Position numbers and translations under genes: made by a program. Below are positions 35,883 through 45,596 of a stretch of DNA of 64,000 nucleotides, piece by piece. Below the pieces are notes generated by a model. The model had not been told where the DNA came from and searched no databases. It worked only from the letters and a program-made list of their open reading frames with translations. This stretch comes from Halobellus rufus (GTDB lineage Archaea; Halobacteriota; Halobacteria; Halobacteriales; Haloferacaceae), in NCBI RefSeq assembly GCF_000739575.1, contig NZ_BBJO01000022.1:1-64000 (forward strand), in the 5' to 3' direction. How positions within the stretch are numbered: position 1 is the stretch's first letter; each line of letters opens with the position of its first letter.

Positions 35883-37559
35883 GTGGCTTCGACTCCTGTC
35901 TCTCGTCGGTCGGTCTTTCGAAGCATCGCTCGACGATCATACGTCGAGTGGCCAGCGTATCATTCGACACCGCTGTACGACCGGACATCGCTTGCGGGAT
36001 TGAAATCGGATATCCGAACGGTTTCGGGCGCGTGGTTCGCCCACGAGAGCCACGACTCAATCGAGCAGTTCGTCTGTTCGCTACCGCTGGCCTACTTCAG
36101 ATTCGAATCCCATGACCGCTACGCGAAGTCGACCCGGTATGAGATGAACACGCTCTTTTGCATCTTCGTGCTGAAAGAGATCCACGGATGGAATCACGAG
36201 ATGGCACTCGTCGAATACCTCGATAGCCACCCTGAACTTTGTAAGCAGTTCGAATTTGAGGCCGTTCCAAACCAGTCAACACTGTGGCGAAGTTGGCACC
36301 AGCGCTTCACCGCCGATTTGCGGGAAACAGTCGAGACTGCCGCACGAACGGTTCTCATTACTGCTCAGAACGAAGGTGTCACTGTTCCACGTCATCCGGA
36401 GCGGAGGTCCCCACAGCGAGAGGACGACGGTAGGGGATCCGATTCCGACGATCAGACCGTCTTGGAACGAGCGGAACAGATCATCGACCACGTCAGCCGG
36501 ATCGTCTTTCCGGTGTTCTCGTTAGATCGTGGTGAGGGCTGTAAGATTCACGAGAATGCCTACTGGGGGTTACAGACCTATCTCGGACTGCGTGAGAACC
36601 TCGCTGCTAACGAGGGCGCTCGTAGCTTCATCCACGAGTCGACACGTTATCGGACGCCGCTTGGCCACGCCCACCGCGACCAGATTCGTGACCTCTCCAT
36701 TGGGGAGATTCGCGAGATGTACCGACAGGCCGTCACACGGCTACTGGATGAGGTCGGCCGAACAGAGGAGTTCTTTCGGGCGGGTATCGTCGCCATAGAC
36801 ATCACCGAAGCTGACCCGTTTACTGGCGATAGGACGGGCCACGAAGACGAGATCATCGGCACGAAAGAGAAGACCGACGAATACGCGTACCAGTGGGCGA
36901 CGGTTCAGTTAGTCGGGAATGCTGTCCCGATTGTACTCGATGCGCGACCTGTGCGGCGGGGTGAGTCACGGAGGGAGATCGTTGAGGATCTCTTGGACTC
37001 TGCTGAAGCGGCCGTTCACGTCGACAACGTCCTGATGGACCGGGAGTTCGACAGCCAGCACGTTCTGGAGATGATCAGCCAGCGGGGACTGTCGTATGTC
37101 GTGCCCAAGCGGATGCAGACCAGCGAGAAAGCCCAAGCAAAGCGGTTGCTTCGACGTGATCAAGACCGGTACGAGACCGACAGGAAGCTCCACCTCGGAA
37201 AGAACGAGTGGCACGAGACAACGCTGATCTACCGTCAAAAAGAGAACTCAGAGCACGACGATCACCGGCAGTATTCGGTGTTCATGACGAATCGGGGGAG
37301 CGGGCATCTCACTGAGTACGGCTATCGGTGGGAGATAGAGAGCGGCTACAAGTCGATCAAGCGATTTATGGCCGCCACCACGTCGAAGAATTTCGGGCTG
37401 CGGTTCTTCTACTTCGCGTTCGCTTGCCTGCTGTTCTCGATTTGGCGAGCGGTGGATCTACTCGTCCAGGTCGAATTAACCGGGGAGTACGAGCACGCAC
37501 CGATTGTGACGGCCGATAATACGCTGACGCTGTTGAAAAAGGAGACAGGAATCGGATAG
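35883..37559 (+). CDS. Long DDE transposase, copy 2 (intact)
   Basis: The protein has 558 residues from the GTG at 35883; the alignable region of all three copies begins here, and the extra in-frame start at 35838 is not shared. Catalytic core: VAIDITEADPFTGDRTGHEDE (Asp), DNVLMDREFDSQHVL (Asp) and YGYRWEIESGYKSIKRFM, a Y-x-x-R-W-E-I-E form as in IS4-like/ISH3-like transposases. At about 560 residues it is longer than ISH3 (about 390), so the family is uncertain. After the stop, the end TCACAG-N-CT-AA-N3-CA-TGTAGTCTCAACTTCC is shared with copies 1 and 3. Confidence 0.88.
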   Translation: MASTPVSRRSVFRSIARRSYVEWPAYHSTPLYDRTSLAGLKSDIRTVSGAWFAHESHDSIEQFVCSLPLAYFRFESHDRYAKSTRYEMNTLFCIFVLKEIHGWNHEMALVEYLDSHPELCKQFEFEAVPNQSTLWRSWHQRFTADLRETVETAARTVLITAQNEGVTVPRHPERRSPQREDDGRGSDSDDQTVLERAEQIIDHVSRIVFPVFSLDRGEGCKIHENAYWGLQTYLGLRENLAANEGARSFIHESTRYRTPLGHAHRDQIRDLSIGEIREMYRQAVTRLLDEVGRTEEFFRAGIVAIDITEADPFTGDRTGHEDEIIGTKEKTDEYAYQWATVQLVGNAVPIVLDARPVRRGESRREIVEDLLDSAEAAVHVDNVLMDREFDSQHVLEMISQRGLSYVVPKRMQTSEKAQAKRLLRRDQDRYETDRKLHLGKNEWHETTLIYRQKENSEHDDHRQYSVFMTNRGSGHLTEYGYRWEIESGYKSIKRFMAATTSKNFGLRFFYFAFACLLFSIWRAVDLLVQVELTGEYEHAPIVTADNTLTLLKKETGIG

Positions 37560-37737
37560 TAGGACTTTCGGTCTGGGTCAGCGCAGATTTCTGAGTGGCA
37601 ACGCTATCGAGAGTCTCGGAAAGATGATAATCTGGTTGTCAGTGCGACAGGAAGAAGCGAACGAGGGGAGATTTGAATCAGTGCCCGCTCCCTAGTCCGT
37701 CGGAAACCACGCATCACAGGCTCCCTAAAGCCAGTGT

Positions 37738-37794
37738 AGTCTCAACTTCCACAGGCTCCGGAATAGTTGAGGCCGACGCTCCCAATGCATAGCC
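37738..37794. repeat. Dispersed palindromic element, copy F
   Basis: GTCTCAACTTCC, GGAATAGTTGAGGCC and GACGCTCCCAATGCATAG, a diverged copy directly after the right end of DDE copy 2. Confidence 0.72.
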
Positions 37795-38538
37795 TCAAGT
37801 TCCGTCTGCTCAGTATTTCGAATTTGGTCGGTTGGCTTGTCGGTTATCTCGAAGACACCGTTCGCTCGGTAGACCCAATTTCGCGTTCACCGACAACGCC
37901 GCGGACCGCCGTCTCAGTAGGCTCGTTGACAGCGAGATCCCACGGTCGCTCGTGGATGGTCTTGATCGCTCTTCGATCCAGACGCCGACGTTGACGAACC
38001 ACCTGTTCACTGATCCGGCGGGCCTAGGGCTCAGCTGACCGGTCCTGGCTCCCCTCCTGTGACTGACGGGAAGTGTATGAGAGACCTGCTTTTCTGGGTC
38101 GAGATGGGGAGTCAACACCGAGATACCGAAGGCGACAACGTCTTTGGTCACGCTACCGAGTAGTGTCCGTTGGATGTCCGTCCGATCGTGAGTCCACATA
38201 ACGACTACGTCGATATTTCCCGTTATTTGGCGGACGCGAGAATGCCGTCGTTCGGGGTTCCCGCCGGACGACACTCGTCGGTTCAACGCCACGGTCGGCC
38301 GCCCACCGGCGACGTCGCCGGTGGCTTCCTCTCATCCTACGCTACTGCGTCTAAGCGAGTATCCAACCCGGGAACACCTTCGCTGCCGCCCGTCTGAAAA
38401 AGTATGCGGTCGCATAGACGCTCTCGACTCGCCTCTAAGAATTCGTGAATAGCGTAGTAAGCCACAAGTGACATTTTTAGTATGATAATCTATGGGAATA
38501 AGTATAAATTATATTATAAATAAACGTCCGACGAACAG
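37795..38538. other. Gene-poor region before the ABC importer
   Basis: No convincing gene. The left half keeps protein-like base periodicity without an open frame, so it may be a gene remnant. A perfect palindrome CCACCGGCGACGTCGCCGGTGG lies at about 38304-38325, followed by an AT-rich stretch that serves as the 3' flank of the importer operon. Confidence 0.45.
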
Positions 38539-39213
38539 TTATGCTGCCACCTGTGCAGACGCCGGACCGGTACTACCGAGTCGATTTTCGACTGCTGCCA
38601 GAATCAGATCGAGTGAGATCGCGAGCACGGCACCGGAGATCGCGCCGGCGAAGACTTGGGGCATATTGAATAAGTTGATGCCGCTGATGACCCACGCACC
38701 GAGGCCCCCACCGCCGATGAAGAACGCCAGATAGGCTGTTCCCACGTTGATAACGGTACTGGTCCGGATGCCGGCGAATATCACGGGGAGAGCCAGCGGG
38801 AACCTGATTTTCGTCAACCGTTCGTTCTGTGTCATACCCATTCCCTTGGCGGCGTCAATCGTACCTTCTTCCACGCTTTCCAACCCCGTGATCGTGTTTA
38901 CCATAACGGGAAGCAGCGCGTAGATGAACAGGGCGACAAATGAGGGCAGGAAGCCGAGCCCCAGAATCGGGAACATCAGCGCGATCACGGCCAGCGGCGG
39001 GATCGTTTGAGCCACATTTCCAACTGAGAGGATGGGGCTCTTCAGCTTCTCGTGGCGAGCTGCAATAACTCCGAGAGGAATGGCGATCGAGACTGCTAAC
39101 ATTTCCGATACGATGACCAGAACCATATGCTCTGCGAGTAGTTCCCAGAACTCGGGGAGGTGATTGAGCAGGTATCTGATGCCGCTCAGGGTGGTGGAGA
39201 CGACTCCAGCCAT
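38539..39213 (-). CDS. OpuC-type ABC transporter permease (second permease)
   Basis: The protein has 224 residues and about five or six transmembrane segments. The EAA loop (SVEEGTIDAAKGMGMTQNERLTKIRFPLALPVIFAGIRTS) is typical of quaternary-amine permeases OpuBD/OpuCD. It follows the ATPase gene with one base between. It belongs to a four-gene operon in the order binding protein, permease, ATPase, permease. Substrate class: choline, glycine betaine or related solutes. Confidence 0.9.
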   Translation of the reverse strand: MAGVVSTTLSGIRYLLNHLPEFWELLAEHMVLVIVSEMLAVSIAIPLGVIAARHEKLKSPILSVGNVAQTIPPLAVIALMFPILGLGFLPSFVALFIYALLPVMVNTITGLESVEEGTIDAAKGMGMTQNERLTKIRFPLALPVIFAGIRTSTVINVGTAYLAFFIGGGGLGAWVISGINLFNMPQVFAGAISGAVLAISLDLILAAVENRLGSTGPASAQVAA

Positions 39214-39214
39214 C

Positions 39215-40198
39215 TTACTGCTCCCCCGCCGAATCGAAGTAGGACCGGACGTGATCTTCGGTGAGATATCCGATTACTTCGCCGTCTTCGACGACCGGGA
39301 GTGTCGTGTGCTCGATGCTCAGTAACCGCGTCAGGCCGAGTTGAAGCGAGTTGTCGGGCGAAATGCTGTAGTACTCGCCACCGTCGGCTGCGGGGGCTAC
39401 TTCGGCACTGGCTGACTCGTGGTCTTGTGGCTCGTCCATTACCTCTCGGACCCGGGTGATCGACAGTTGCTTGAACGCCTGGTTTTCCCCGATGAAGTTC
39501 TCCACGAACTCGTTTTTCGGGTTTGAGAGAATTTCCGCCGGCGTGTCGTACTGGACGATCTCGCCGACGTCGAAGATGGCGATTCGATCCCCCATCTTGA
39601 GTGCCTCGTCGATGCTGTGTGTGACGAACAGAATCGTCGTGTTGATCCGCTCTTGGATCTGCAGGAACTCGTCCTGCAGATTCTCCCGTGTGATCGGGTC
39701 CAAGGCACCGAACGGCTCATCCATCAGGAGGATGTCCGGATCGGCCGCGAGTGCCCGGGCGACGCCGATCCGCTGTCGTTGGCCGCCGGACAGTTCCCGC
39801 GGATACTGATTCCGGTAGTCGGACGAAAGGTCCATCAGCTCCAGCAGTTCATCGACGCGGTCGTCGATTCTGGATTGGTCCCACCCGACCAGTTCCGGGA
39901 CAGTCGCGATGTTCTCGCCCACGGTCATATGATCGAACAAACCGATCTCCTGGATCACGTACCCGATCGTCCGCCGGAGGTCGATCTTGTCGAGTTCTTG
40001 ATTGTCGGTTCCGTTGACGTACACTGTTCCCTCGGTTGGTTCTTCCAGCCGATTCACCAGTTTCATACTGGTGGTCTTTCCACACCCCGACGGACCGACG
40101 AGTACCGTCGTCGTTCCCTCTTCGACGGTGAAACTGATGTCTTCGATGGCCTTTGTCCCGTCCGGGTATACTTTCGTCACGTCCTCGAATTCTATCAT
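39215..40198 (-). CDS. OpuC-type ABC transporter ATPase with CBS domain
   Basis: The protein has 327 residues. Walker A is GPSGCGKTTS, signature LSGGQRQRIGVARAL, Walker B ILLMDEPFGALDP, followed by the switch His in FVTHSIDEAL. Residues 255-320 are a CBS domain (LLSIEHTTLPVVEDGEVIGYLTEDHV), which in OpuA/ProV-type ATPases senses ionic strength. A single clear CBS repeat is visible rather than two. Overlaps the upstream permease by one base. Confidence 0.93.
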   Translation of the reverse strand: MIEFEDVTKVYPDGTKAIEDISFTVEEGTTTVLVGPSGCGKTTSMKLVNRLEEPTEGTVYVNGTDNQELDKIDLRRTIGYVIQEIGLFDHMTVGENIATVPELVGWDQSRIDDRVDELLELMDLSSDYRNQYPRELSGGQRQRIGVARALAADPDILLMDEPFGALDPITRENLQDEFLQIQERINTTILFVTHSIDEALKMGDRIAIFDVGEIVQYDTPAEILSNPKNEFVENFIGENQAFKQLSITRVREVMDEPQDHESASAEVAPAADGGEYYSISPDNSLQLGLTRLLSIEHTTLPVVEDGEVIGYLTEDHVRSYFDSAGEQ

Positions 40199-40914
40199 TA
40201 TACTGCCCTCTCTATGAGCTGTGTGCTGACCCGTTGTTCGACTTCTTCGCCGTTGTGGATCCGGAGTAGCTGTTCGACAGTGGCGATCCCATAATCTGCG
40301 GCGAGCGCGAGCAGCGAGACGACAACCGTCGCGACGACGATCATCACGGAGTCGCCCTGTCGGATGCCGTTGAAGATGAACTCTCCGAGGCCACCTGCGC
40401 CGATGTAAGCCCCGACTGCGGCGACGCCGACCACGATCACGACCGCGTTGCGGACGCCGGCGAGAATGATCGGCAGCGCCATCGGAATCTGAATGCGACG
40501 GAGACGCTGGCGGCGTGTCATTCCCAGGCCCCTCCCGGCCTCCTTCATCGCCTCTTCGACCCCTGTCAATCCGACGTACGTATTCCGTATGACTGGGAGT
40601 TGCGAGTACAGGACCAGCGTGAACACGACCGGATCGCTGCCGATCCCCAAGAACGGAACGAGCAGCCCGAACGCCGCGAGGCTGGGGATCGTCATCGCGA
40701 TCCCAGCCGCCCAGAGCACCGCCGTCGCTGCCCGATCGTTGTACGTGATGAGGACGCCGAGTCCGACGGCGATCGGGACCGCGATGAGCACCGTCTCTGC
40801 TGTGATCAGGATGTGTTCGACCAGACGGGCGACCAACTGATCGAAGTTCTCTGTGACGAACTCAATGTACGGGGATATGAACAACGGTTCCATAGATACG
40901 TTCCCGGTGGTCAT
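40198..40914 (-). CDS. OpuC-type ABC transporter permease (first permease)
   Basis: The protein has 238 residues with five to six membrane segments and an EAA loop (GVEEAMKEAGRGLGMTRRQRLRRIQIPMALPIILAGVRNA). It is the OpuBB/OpuCB-type partner. It lies three bases after the binding-protein gene and overlaps the ATPase gene. Confidence 0.9.
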   Translation of the reverse strand: MTTGNVSMEPLFISPYIEFVTENFDQLVARLVEHILITAETVLIAVPIAVGLGVLITYNDRAATAVLWAAGIAMTIPSLAAFGLLVPFLGIGSDPVVFTLVLYSQLPVIRNTYVGLTGVEEAMKEAGRGLGMTRRQRLRRIQIPMALPIILAGVRNAVVIVVGVAAVGAYIGAGGLGEFIFNGIRQGDSVMIVVATVVVSLLALAADYGIATVEQLLRIHNGEEVEQRVSTQLIERAV

Positions 40915-40917
40915 CAG

Positions 40918-41871
40918 TCAGATGATTCCCTCGCTCTCCAGGAAGTCGATGGCGACGTCTTGGACGTCTTCGTCGTCAAGGGCGATGCGGGCGTTCAGTT
41001 CGATGACCTGCTCTTCGCTGCTGAGCGCCTCCATCGGCGCATTGAGCGCGTCTTCTATCGCGGATCCGGATGCAACATCGTCCGGACGAGCGAGCGGTGC
41101 TGGATTGTACGGGGCAAAGAAGTTCTGATCATCCTCTAGGACGACCAAGTCGTACTGTTGGATCTGTGGATTGGTAGTGAATACCATCCCGATGTCCGCT
41201 TCACTTTCCCCGAGTACCTGATAAGTGAGGTTCGCGCCGATCTCTCTGATGTTCAGTTCAGCCGCTCCGTCGGCGAATCCGTACGCCTCGATGAGTCCCG
41301 GCCATCCGTCTTCTCGCTCCGCGAATTCAGGACCCAGGACCACCGTGATGTCGGTGTTACCGCTGTTGATGTGCTCTGCCAAGTCACTTATCGTCTCGAC
41401 ACCCGTGTCCTCTTGCCATCCCGGACGGGTCGCGAGGGCATACGTATTATTGAAATTGGCGCGTTGTAGGTACCTGAGGTCGTGCTCTTCCTTCATTTCC
41501 TGCTTGGCTTGTTGGTATACCTCCTCCGGATCGCTCGGAATTTCGTCATGTTCCGGGGGAATCGTGGCGTACGCACCCGCGGTGTACAGGTGGTAGAAAC
41601 TGATATCTCCGCTGTTGAGCGCTTGGAAACACTGCATCGATCCACCCAGCGCCAGTTCGTTTTCAGTTTGGACATCGGTATTCGCTTTAATCGACTCAAA
41701 TCCGAGATATCCCATCAGCTCGGCTTCGGTCCACTGCATCGACGCTGCTGTCACTGTGGTGCTTGATCCACCGCCAGTGAAGGTACCTGTGCATCCGGCC
41801 AGAGACCCCAGCACGGTCGCTCCGGAGGCCGCAAGGCCTCGTTTGAGGACATCCCGGCGTGTGTTAGCCAT
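40918..41871 (-). CDS. OpuC-type substrate-binding lipoprotein
   Basis: The protein has 317 residues. TRRDVLKRGLAASGATVLGSLAGC is a Tat signal with lipobox Cys27. The mature part has the type-II binding-protein layout of glycine-betaine/choline receptors (OpuAC family). The ligand-binding aromatic box (Trp or Tyr residues) cannot be confirmed by eye; candidates are Trp in MQWTEAEL and Tyr in HLYTAGAY. First gene of the importer operon; an AT-rich TATTAGCG...ATTTAATT stretch upstream is the likely promoter. Exact substrate unknown. Confidence 0.88.
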   Translation of the reverse strand: MANTRRDVLKRGLAASGATVLGSLAGCTGTFTGGGSSTTVTAASMQWTEAELMGYLGFESIKANTDVQTENELALGGSMQCFQALNSGDISFYHLYTAGAYATIPPEHDEIPSDPEEVYQQAKQEMKEEHDLRYLQRANFNNTYALATRPGWQEDTGVETISDLAEHINSGNTDITVVLGPEFAEREDGWPGLIEAYGFADGAAELNIREIGANLTYQVLGESEADIGMVFTTNPQIQQYDLVVLEDDQNFFAPYNPAPLARPDDVASGSAIEDALNAPMEALSSEEQVIELNARIALDDEDVQDVAIDFLESEGII

Positions 41872-42012
41872 ACACTCGCTAATACTTACAACACTAATTA
41901 AATCTTTTCCTGATTGAAATGATATATGACTAACCGCCGAGAGTTCGGCCGACGAATCAGGAGGTGATTCGATAGTCCGACTCCACGCTCCGAACGGAGC
42001 CTCGGCCTTCAG

Positions 42013-42378
42013 CTACAGTGACACCACAACGTCGCCGTCTTCCACTCGCACCGGGTGCGAGGGCAGTTTCGCTCCCTCCTTCGAGAGACAATCCCCCGTC
42101 GGAATATCGTACTCCCACCCGTGCCACGGGCAATTGAGCACCTCTCCTTCTTTGGACCACTGGAGTTCCGTCTGGAGTTCGTCGCGATCGAATTCCGCGT
42201 CACTGGTGCCGGTGATGCTGCCCTCGCAGGCGGGTCCACCCTGATGGATACACCAGTTTGTATATGCCCGAAACTCGCCGTCGAGCCGGAACAGTGCGAT
42301 TTCACGTCCTTCGATTTCGATCAGCTTCCGATCGCCATCTTCCAGTTCGCTGACTGTTGCAACGGTGTGTTCACTCAT
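42013..42378 (-). CDS. Rieske-type [2Fe-2S] ferredoxin
   Basis: The protein has 121 residues, the size of a stand-alone Rieske ferredoxin. Cluster ligands: C-I-H in WCIHQGGPA and C-P-W-H in LNCPWHGWEYD. The segment between the two motifs is about 35 residues, longer than the usual 16-18 of dioxygenase ferredoxins. It starts inside the stop region of the amidohydrolase gene (ATGA overlap), so the two are translated together. No Rieske oxygenase or reductase is in this cluster, so its redox partner is unknown. Confidence 0.9.
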   Translation of the reverse strand: MSEHTVATVSELEDGDRKLIEIEGREIALFRLDGEFRAYTNWCIHQGGPACEGSITGTSDAEFDRDELQTELQWSKEGEVLNCPWHGWEYDIPTGDCLSKEGAKLPSHPVRVEDGDVVVSL

Positions 42379-43457
42379 TGTTGGAATGGGAGGCGGAACG
42401 CCTCCACCGGCGTCTCGTACAGTATCTTCTGTCGCTCTTCCTCGGTGAAATAGTGCTGCAGGTACTTGTCGAGCTCTTCGAGATGATCAAAGTCCCAGTG
42501 TGGATAGTCAGTGGCGAACATCAACATATCCGCCCCGAGCGTCTCGATCATCCGTTTCATATCCTCGGATCGATTGGGCTCGCCGAGCGGTTGTGAGCCG
42601 ATGTAGAACCGGTCACGGATGTACTCCTCAGGGGACTGGTCGAGTAGCGGGACTTCGCTCCGCCGCATTCGGTAGATCTTGTTCATCCGATGCATCAGAT
42701 ACGGGACCCATCCGATTCCAGCTTCGAGGAAGACGAAGTCGAGGTCCGGAAACTTCGCCGGGACGCCCTCTCCAATGACGCTGGCCATCGTCGCCATCTG
42801 TTGCCACGGATGGCCGAGCGATTGCACCTCAAAGTAGTTGTTGAACCCCTTGTTATGCAGCGGGAAATCGAACATAAACTCCTCGCCGTTACCGTGGAAG
42901 ACGATCGGCAAGTCGTGGTCCTCAGCCGCTTTGTAAATCGGATCGTTCGATGGATCGCCGAGCGGCGGGTACTCGCCGCTCGTCCCGAGATAGAGACCGA
43001 CGATCTGCTCGTTGTCCCCGATTCGGTCGATTTCTGCGGCAGCTTCCTCCGGTCGCTGTGTCGCCACGGCCCCCAGCCCTAGGAAGTCGTAGTCGTCGAG
43101 GAACTTGTCCAGAAGGAGATCGTTGTACGCCCGCATCAAGCTCATCGCCAGGTCGGGCTGTGAGAACTTTCCGAGCGGTTCGAAGGTGTTGATGATCGGA
43201 TAGTCGATCTGGAAGTCCTCTTGGAACTGTCTGATGTCCTCGGGGCCGGTGAATTCCGAGAAGTAGTCGTCGATTTTACCGCCCATCCGTTGATCCCAGC
43301 TGCTGGAGGGGAACATCGGGTGCGGCGAGTCGGTGATGCTCGATCGGTGTGGTTCTTCGAGATACTTTGCGATCATCTCTTCTTCTACCGTGATGTGGAC
43401 GTCCGTGTCCACGACGGTAGTCTCCGCTAACGCGTGGGCGGCTGTCTGTGACATCAT
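42375..43457 (-). CDS. Amidohydrolase-2 (ACMSD-family) metal-dependent hydrolase or decarboxylase
   Basis: The protein has 360 residues (start could be the second Met). TIM-barrel metal site: D-x-H in VVDTDVHITV, His in PIVFHGNGEEF, His in SLGHPWQQM, and the closing FATDYPHWD. This layout is that of aminocarboxymuconate-semialdehyde decarboxylase and gamma-resorcylate decarboxylase relatives. Metal is probably Zn or Mn. Overlaps a Rieske gene by four bases; such a pairing is unusual because this family needs no electrons. Substrate unknown: a carboxylated aromatic or muconate-type acid is possible. Confidence 0.86.
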   Translation of the reverse strand: MMSQTAAHALAETTVVDTDVHITVEEEMIAKYLEEPHRSSITDSPHPMFPSSSWDQRMGGKIDDYFSEFTGPEDIRQFQEDFQIDYPIINTFEPLGKFSQPDLAMSLMRAYNDLLLDKFLDDYDFLGLGAVATQRPEEAAAEIDRIGDNEQIVGLYLGTSGEYPPLGDPSNDPIYKAAEDHDLPIVFHGNGEEFMFDFPLHNKGFNNYFEVQSLGHPWQQMATMASVIGEGVPAKFPDLDFVFLEAGIGWVPYLMHRMNKIYRMRRSEVPLLDQSPEEYIRDRFYIGSQPLGEPNRSEDMKRMIETLGADMLMFATDYPHWDFDHLEELDKYLQHYFTEEERQKILYETPVEAFRLPFQQ

Positions 43458-43715
43458 CTCACCGTTCCACGAGCGAATATATAACGCTTTTTCCGAGTTG
43501 CTGATGGTTCACTGATAACCGTGGCGCGCTCGAGAACGCTCAGCGGTCGGACGAGATGAGTAATCTCCCGATTTCCGGGAGTAGAGCAACGGATCCGATT
43601 TTTGTGAGGCGGTCGAAAGCCGGTGAGAGTGTCGCTGTCGCCGCACAGACGCTCTTCGATCGATTACAGGCACGCCGAAAAAGCTACTTGGACGGCTCTA
43701 CAACCGAGGGTCGTG

Positions 43716-44027
43716 ATGTCATCTGACCGCCCCGAGTGGTGGGACCAGAACTCCGAACTTCGGGAGGAACTGGGCCTTCCGGAGTACGAACCCTCGCGAT
43801 TCACCGACGGGACATACGTGCACGAAGTCGTCGAAGAGATCGAATCCGAGTACGGGATGTCGGTCGACCTCGTGAGTGAGGATCCGAGCTACCCGAGCCA
43901 ATGGGTGATCCGCCTCGGTGGGACAGCGTGTGTGAGTGTAGTGCGCCGCCGCGACGATCGAGGAAACAACGTCTATCAGATCAGCGCTGACGAAGTGCGT
44001 CGACAGATCGACGCCGAGATGGCATAG
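43716..44027 (+). CDS. Conserved small haloarchaeal protein
   Basis: The protein has 103 residues from the ATG at 43716; a longer reading from 43623 adds a non-protein-like leader. It starts SSDRPEWWDQNSELREELGLPEYEPSRF, a form I have seen in many haloarchaeal genomes without assigned function. Mixed alpha/beta, no motifs. Transcribed opposite to its neighbours. Confidence 0.7.
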   Translation: MSSDRPEWWDQNSELREELGLPEYEPSRFTDGTYVHEVVEEIESEYGMSVDLVSEDPSYPSQWVIRLGGTACVSVVRRRDDRGNNVYQISADEVRRQIDAEMA

Positions 44028-44204
44028 TCTGGCGGTCGGATGCCGTATCTGATGACGAGTCTGTCGGACGTGCCCTGCCGATCGCCGTATGATCAGCCAC
44101 CGCTGTTTACCGCTCACTCATCCGCGGGCTTCCAACAACGTCGGATATACCACGGTTTTCGGTGAACTGTCGGTAAGGCGATGCCGGCGGACACCAAGCG
44201 GGGT

Positions 44205-45404
44205 TCAGTACGCGTCCTGCGCGACTTCGAGCAGATCATCGGCGTCGGCGTCGCGCGGGTTGTCGTGGATCTCGATCGTCTCCAGGGATTTCTCGGCGAT
44301 ATCCCGGAGGTCCTCCTCGGCCACGTCGAGTTCGCTGAGACTCGACGGCAGATTGACCTCCGCGATGAGCGATTCGACCGCCGCCACGGCCTCTTGGGCC
44401 GCTTCCCGTTCCGAGAGCCCTGACACGTCGACGCCCATCGACTCTGCCACGTCCGCGTACCGCCCGGGATACTCCTCGAGGTTGTACCGCATCACCGCCG
44501 GCGTGAACGCCGCGATCGCCTCCCCGTGGGGGATCTCAGGATACATCCCGCCGGTCACCTCCGCTAGTGAGTGGATCGCGCCGAACCCCGCGAAGTTCTC
44601 GCAGAAGCCCGCCATATGCGACCCGAACAGGAGTTGCTCGCGGGCCTCCATCGCTCCCGACTCGTAGGCTTCGGGGAGGTACTCCGGGACGAGCCCCATC
44701 ACGTGCCGCGTGTAGGGCTTGACCAGTTCGGGGGCTCCCGCCGCGACGTGGTTCTCCAGAGCGTGGGAGAACGCGTCGAAGCCCGTCGCGGCAGTCTGTC
44801 GTGGCGGCAGCGACGCGGTCAACTCCGGATCGACCAACGACACGTCCGCGCCGAGGTACGGGCCACCGGGGTACAGCGGGGGTTGGCCGATCGCCATCTT
44901 GAACGCCCGGTCCGGCGCCGTGATCACCGCCCAGTAGTCTACTTCACTGCCGGTCCCCGCGGTCGTCGGAATCGTGATCAACGGGTGTGTGTGGTTCTCG
45001 ATGCTCCCGGCAGTCACGTCTTCGGGCACGTTCACTTCGTAGTCGGAGAGCTCGCCCGAGTTGGTCTTCAACAGCGTCGCGCACTTCGCCGTGTCGATGA
45101 CGCTGCCCCCGCCGACTGCGACCACCACGTCGAACTCGCCCGCTTCCAAGGTCTCCAGGGCGTCGTGGACCATCTCGGTCGTCGGATTGGGTTCGATATC
45201 GTCGTAGATCTCGTAGGCGATTCCCTCGGCCTCCAGCGAGGCCTCGATCCCCTCAAGGATACCGGCCGCGCGGATCCCCTGATCTGTGACGACCAGCGCC
45301 GTTTCCCAGCCCTTCGCGGCGATCACCTCGCCCGTTCGCTCGCTCTTGCCGTTCCCGAACTCCACTGTGATCGGGAACGATAGCGTGTGTTCGCCCAGAC
45401 TCAT
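44205..45404 (-). CDS. Iron-containing (type III) alcohol dehydrogenase
   Basis: The protein has 399 residues from the ATG at 45404; an alternative ATG at 45485 adds 27 residues. NAD-binding GGGSVID, the ITIPTTAGTGSEV segment, and metal-ligand regions DAFSHALE and GAIHSLAEV...PHGEA are all present. Type III enzymes oxidise alcohols including choline (GbsB of Bacillus) and 1,2-diols. It is divergent from a betaine-aldehyde-type dehydrogenase across 192 bases, and close to a quaternary-amine importer, matching the GbsA/GbsB logic. The substrate remains inferred; lactaldehyde reductase- or maleylacetate reductase-like roles are alternatives. Confidence 0.88.
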   Translation of the reverse strand: MSLGEHTLSFPITVEFGNGKSERTGEVIAAKGWETALVVTDQGIRAAGILEGIEASLEAEGIAYEIYDDIEPNPTTEMVHDALETLEAGEFDVVVAVGGGSVIDTAKCATLLKTNSGELSDYEVNVPEDVTAGSIENHTHPLITIPTTAGTGSEVDYWAVITAPDRAFKMAIGQPPLYPGGPYLGADVSLVDPELTASLPPRQTAATGFDAFSHALENHVAAGAPELVKPYTRHVMGLVPEYLPEAYESGAMEAREQLLFGSHMAGFCENFAGFGAIHSLAEVTGGMYPEIPHGEAIAAFTPAVMRYNLEEYPGRYADVAESMGVDVSGLSEREAAQEAVAAVESLIAEVNLPSSLSELDVAEEDLRDIAEKSLETIEIHDNPRDADADDLLEVAQDAY

Positions 45405-45596
45405 CGTCCCGAAGTTCGCGTCGATCTGTCTGTCGTAGCTGTACCTGGCCGGTAGTTGTCGCTGTGTCGGGGCATCCGTGTACAAATCGAAGAAGTCATT
45501 TGATAAATAAGAACGTAGGAGAAATATTTGCCAGTAGAGCCGGGCGAACTCGAGGGCCGTAAGAAGATTTTTACCCCCTTGACAGAGAGTGGCACT
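45405..45596. promoter_or_regulatory. Divergent control region of the alcohol and aldehyde dehydrogenases
   Basis: An AT-rich core (TTTGATAAATAAGAACG, about 45500-45515) lies between the two starts and can serve both directions. TTTTTACC at about 45570 is a second candidate TATA for the aldehyde dehydrogenase. Confidence 0.45.

Noticed and set aside
44571..45383. Plus-strand frame opposite the iron alcohol dehydrogenase
   Set aside because: Antisense shadow of a gene with full family motifs; no plausible product.
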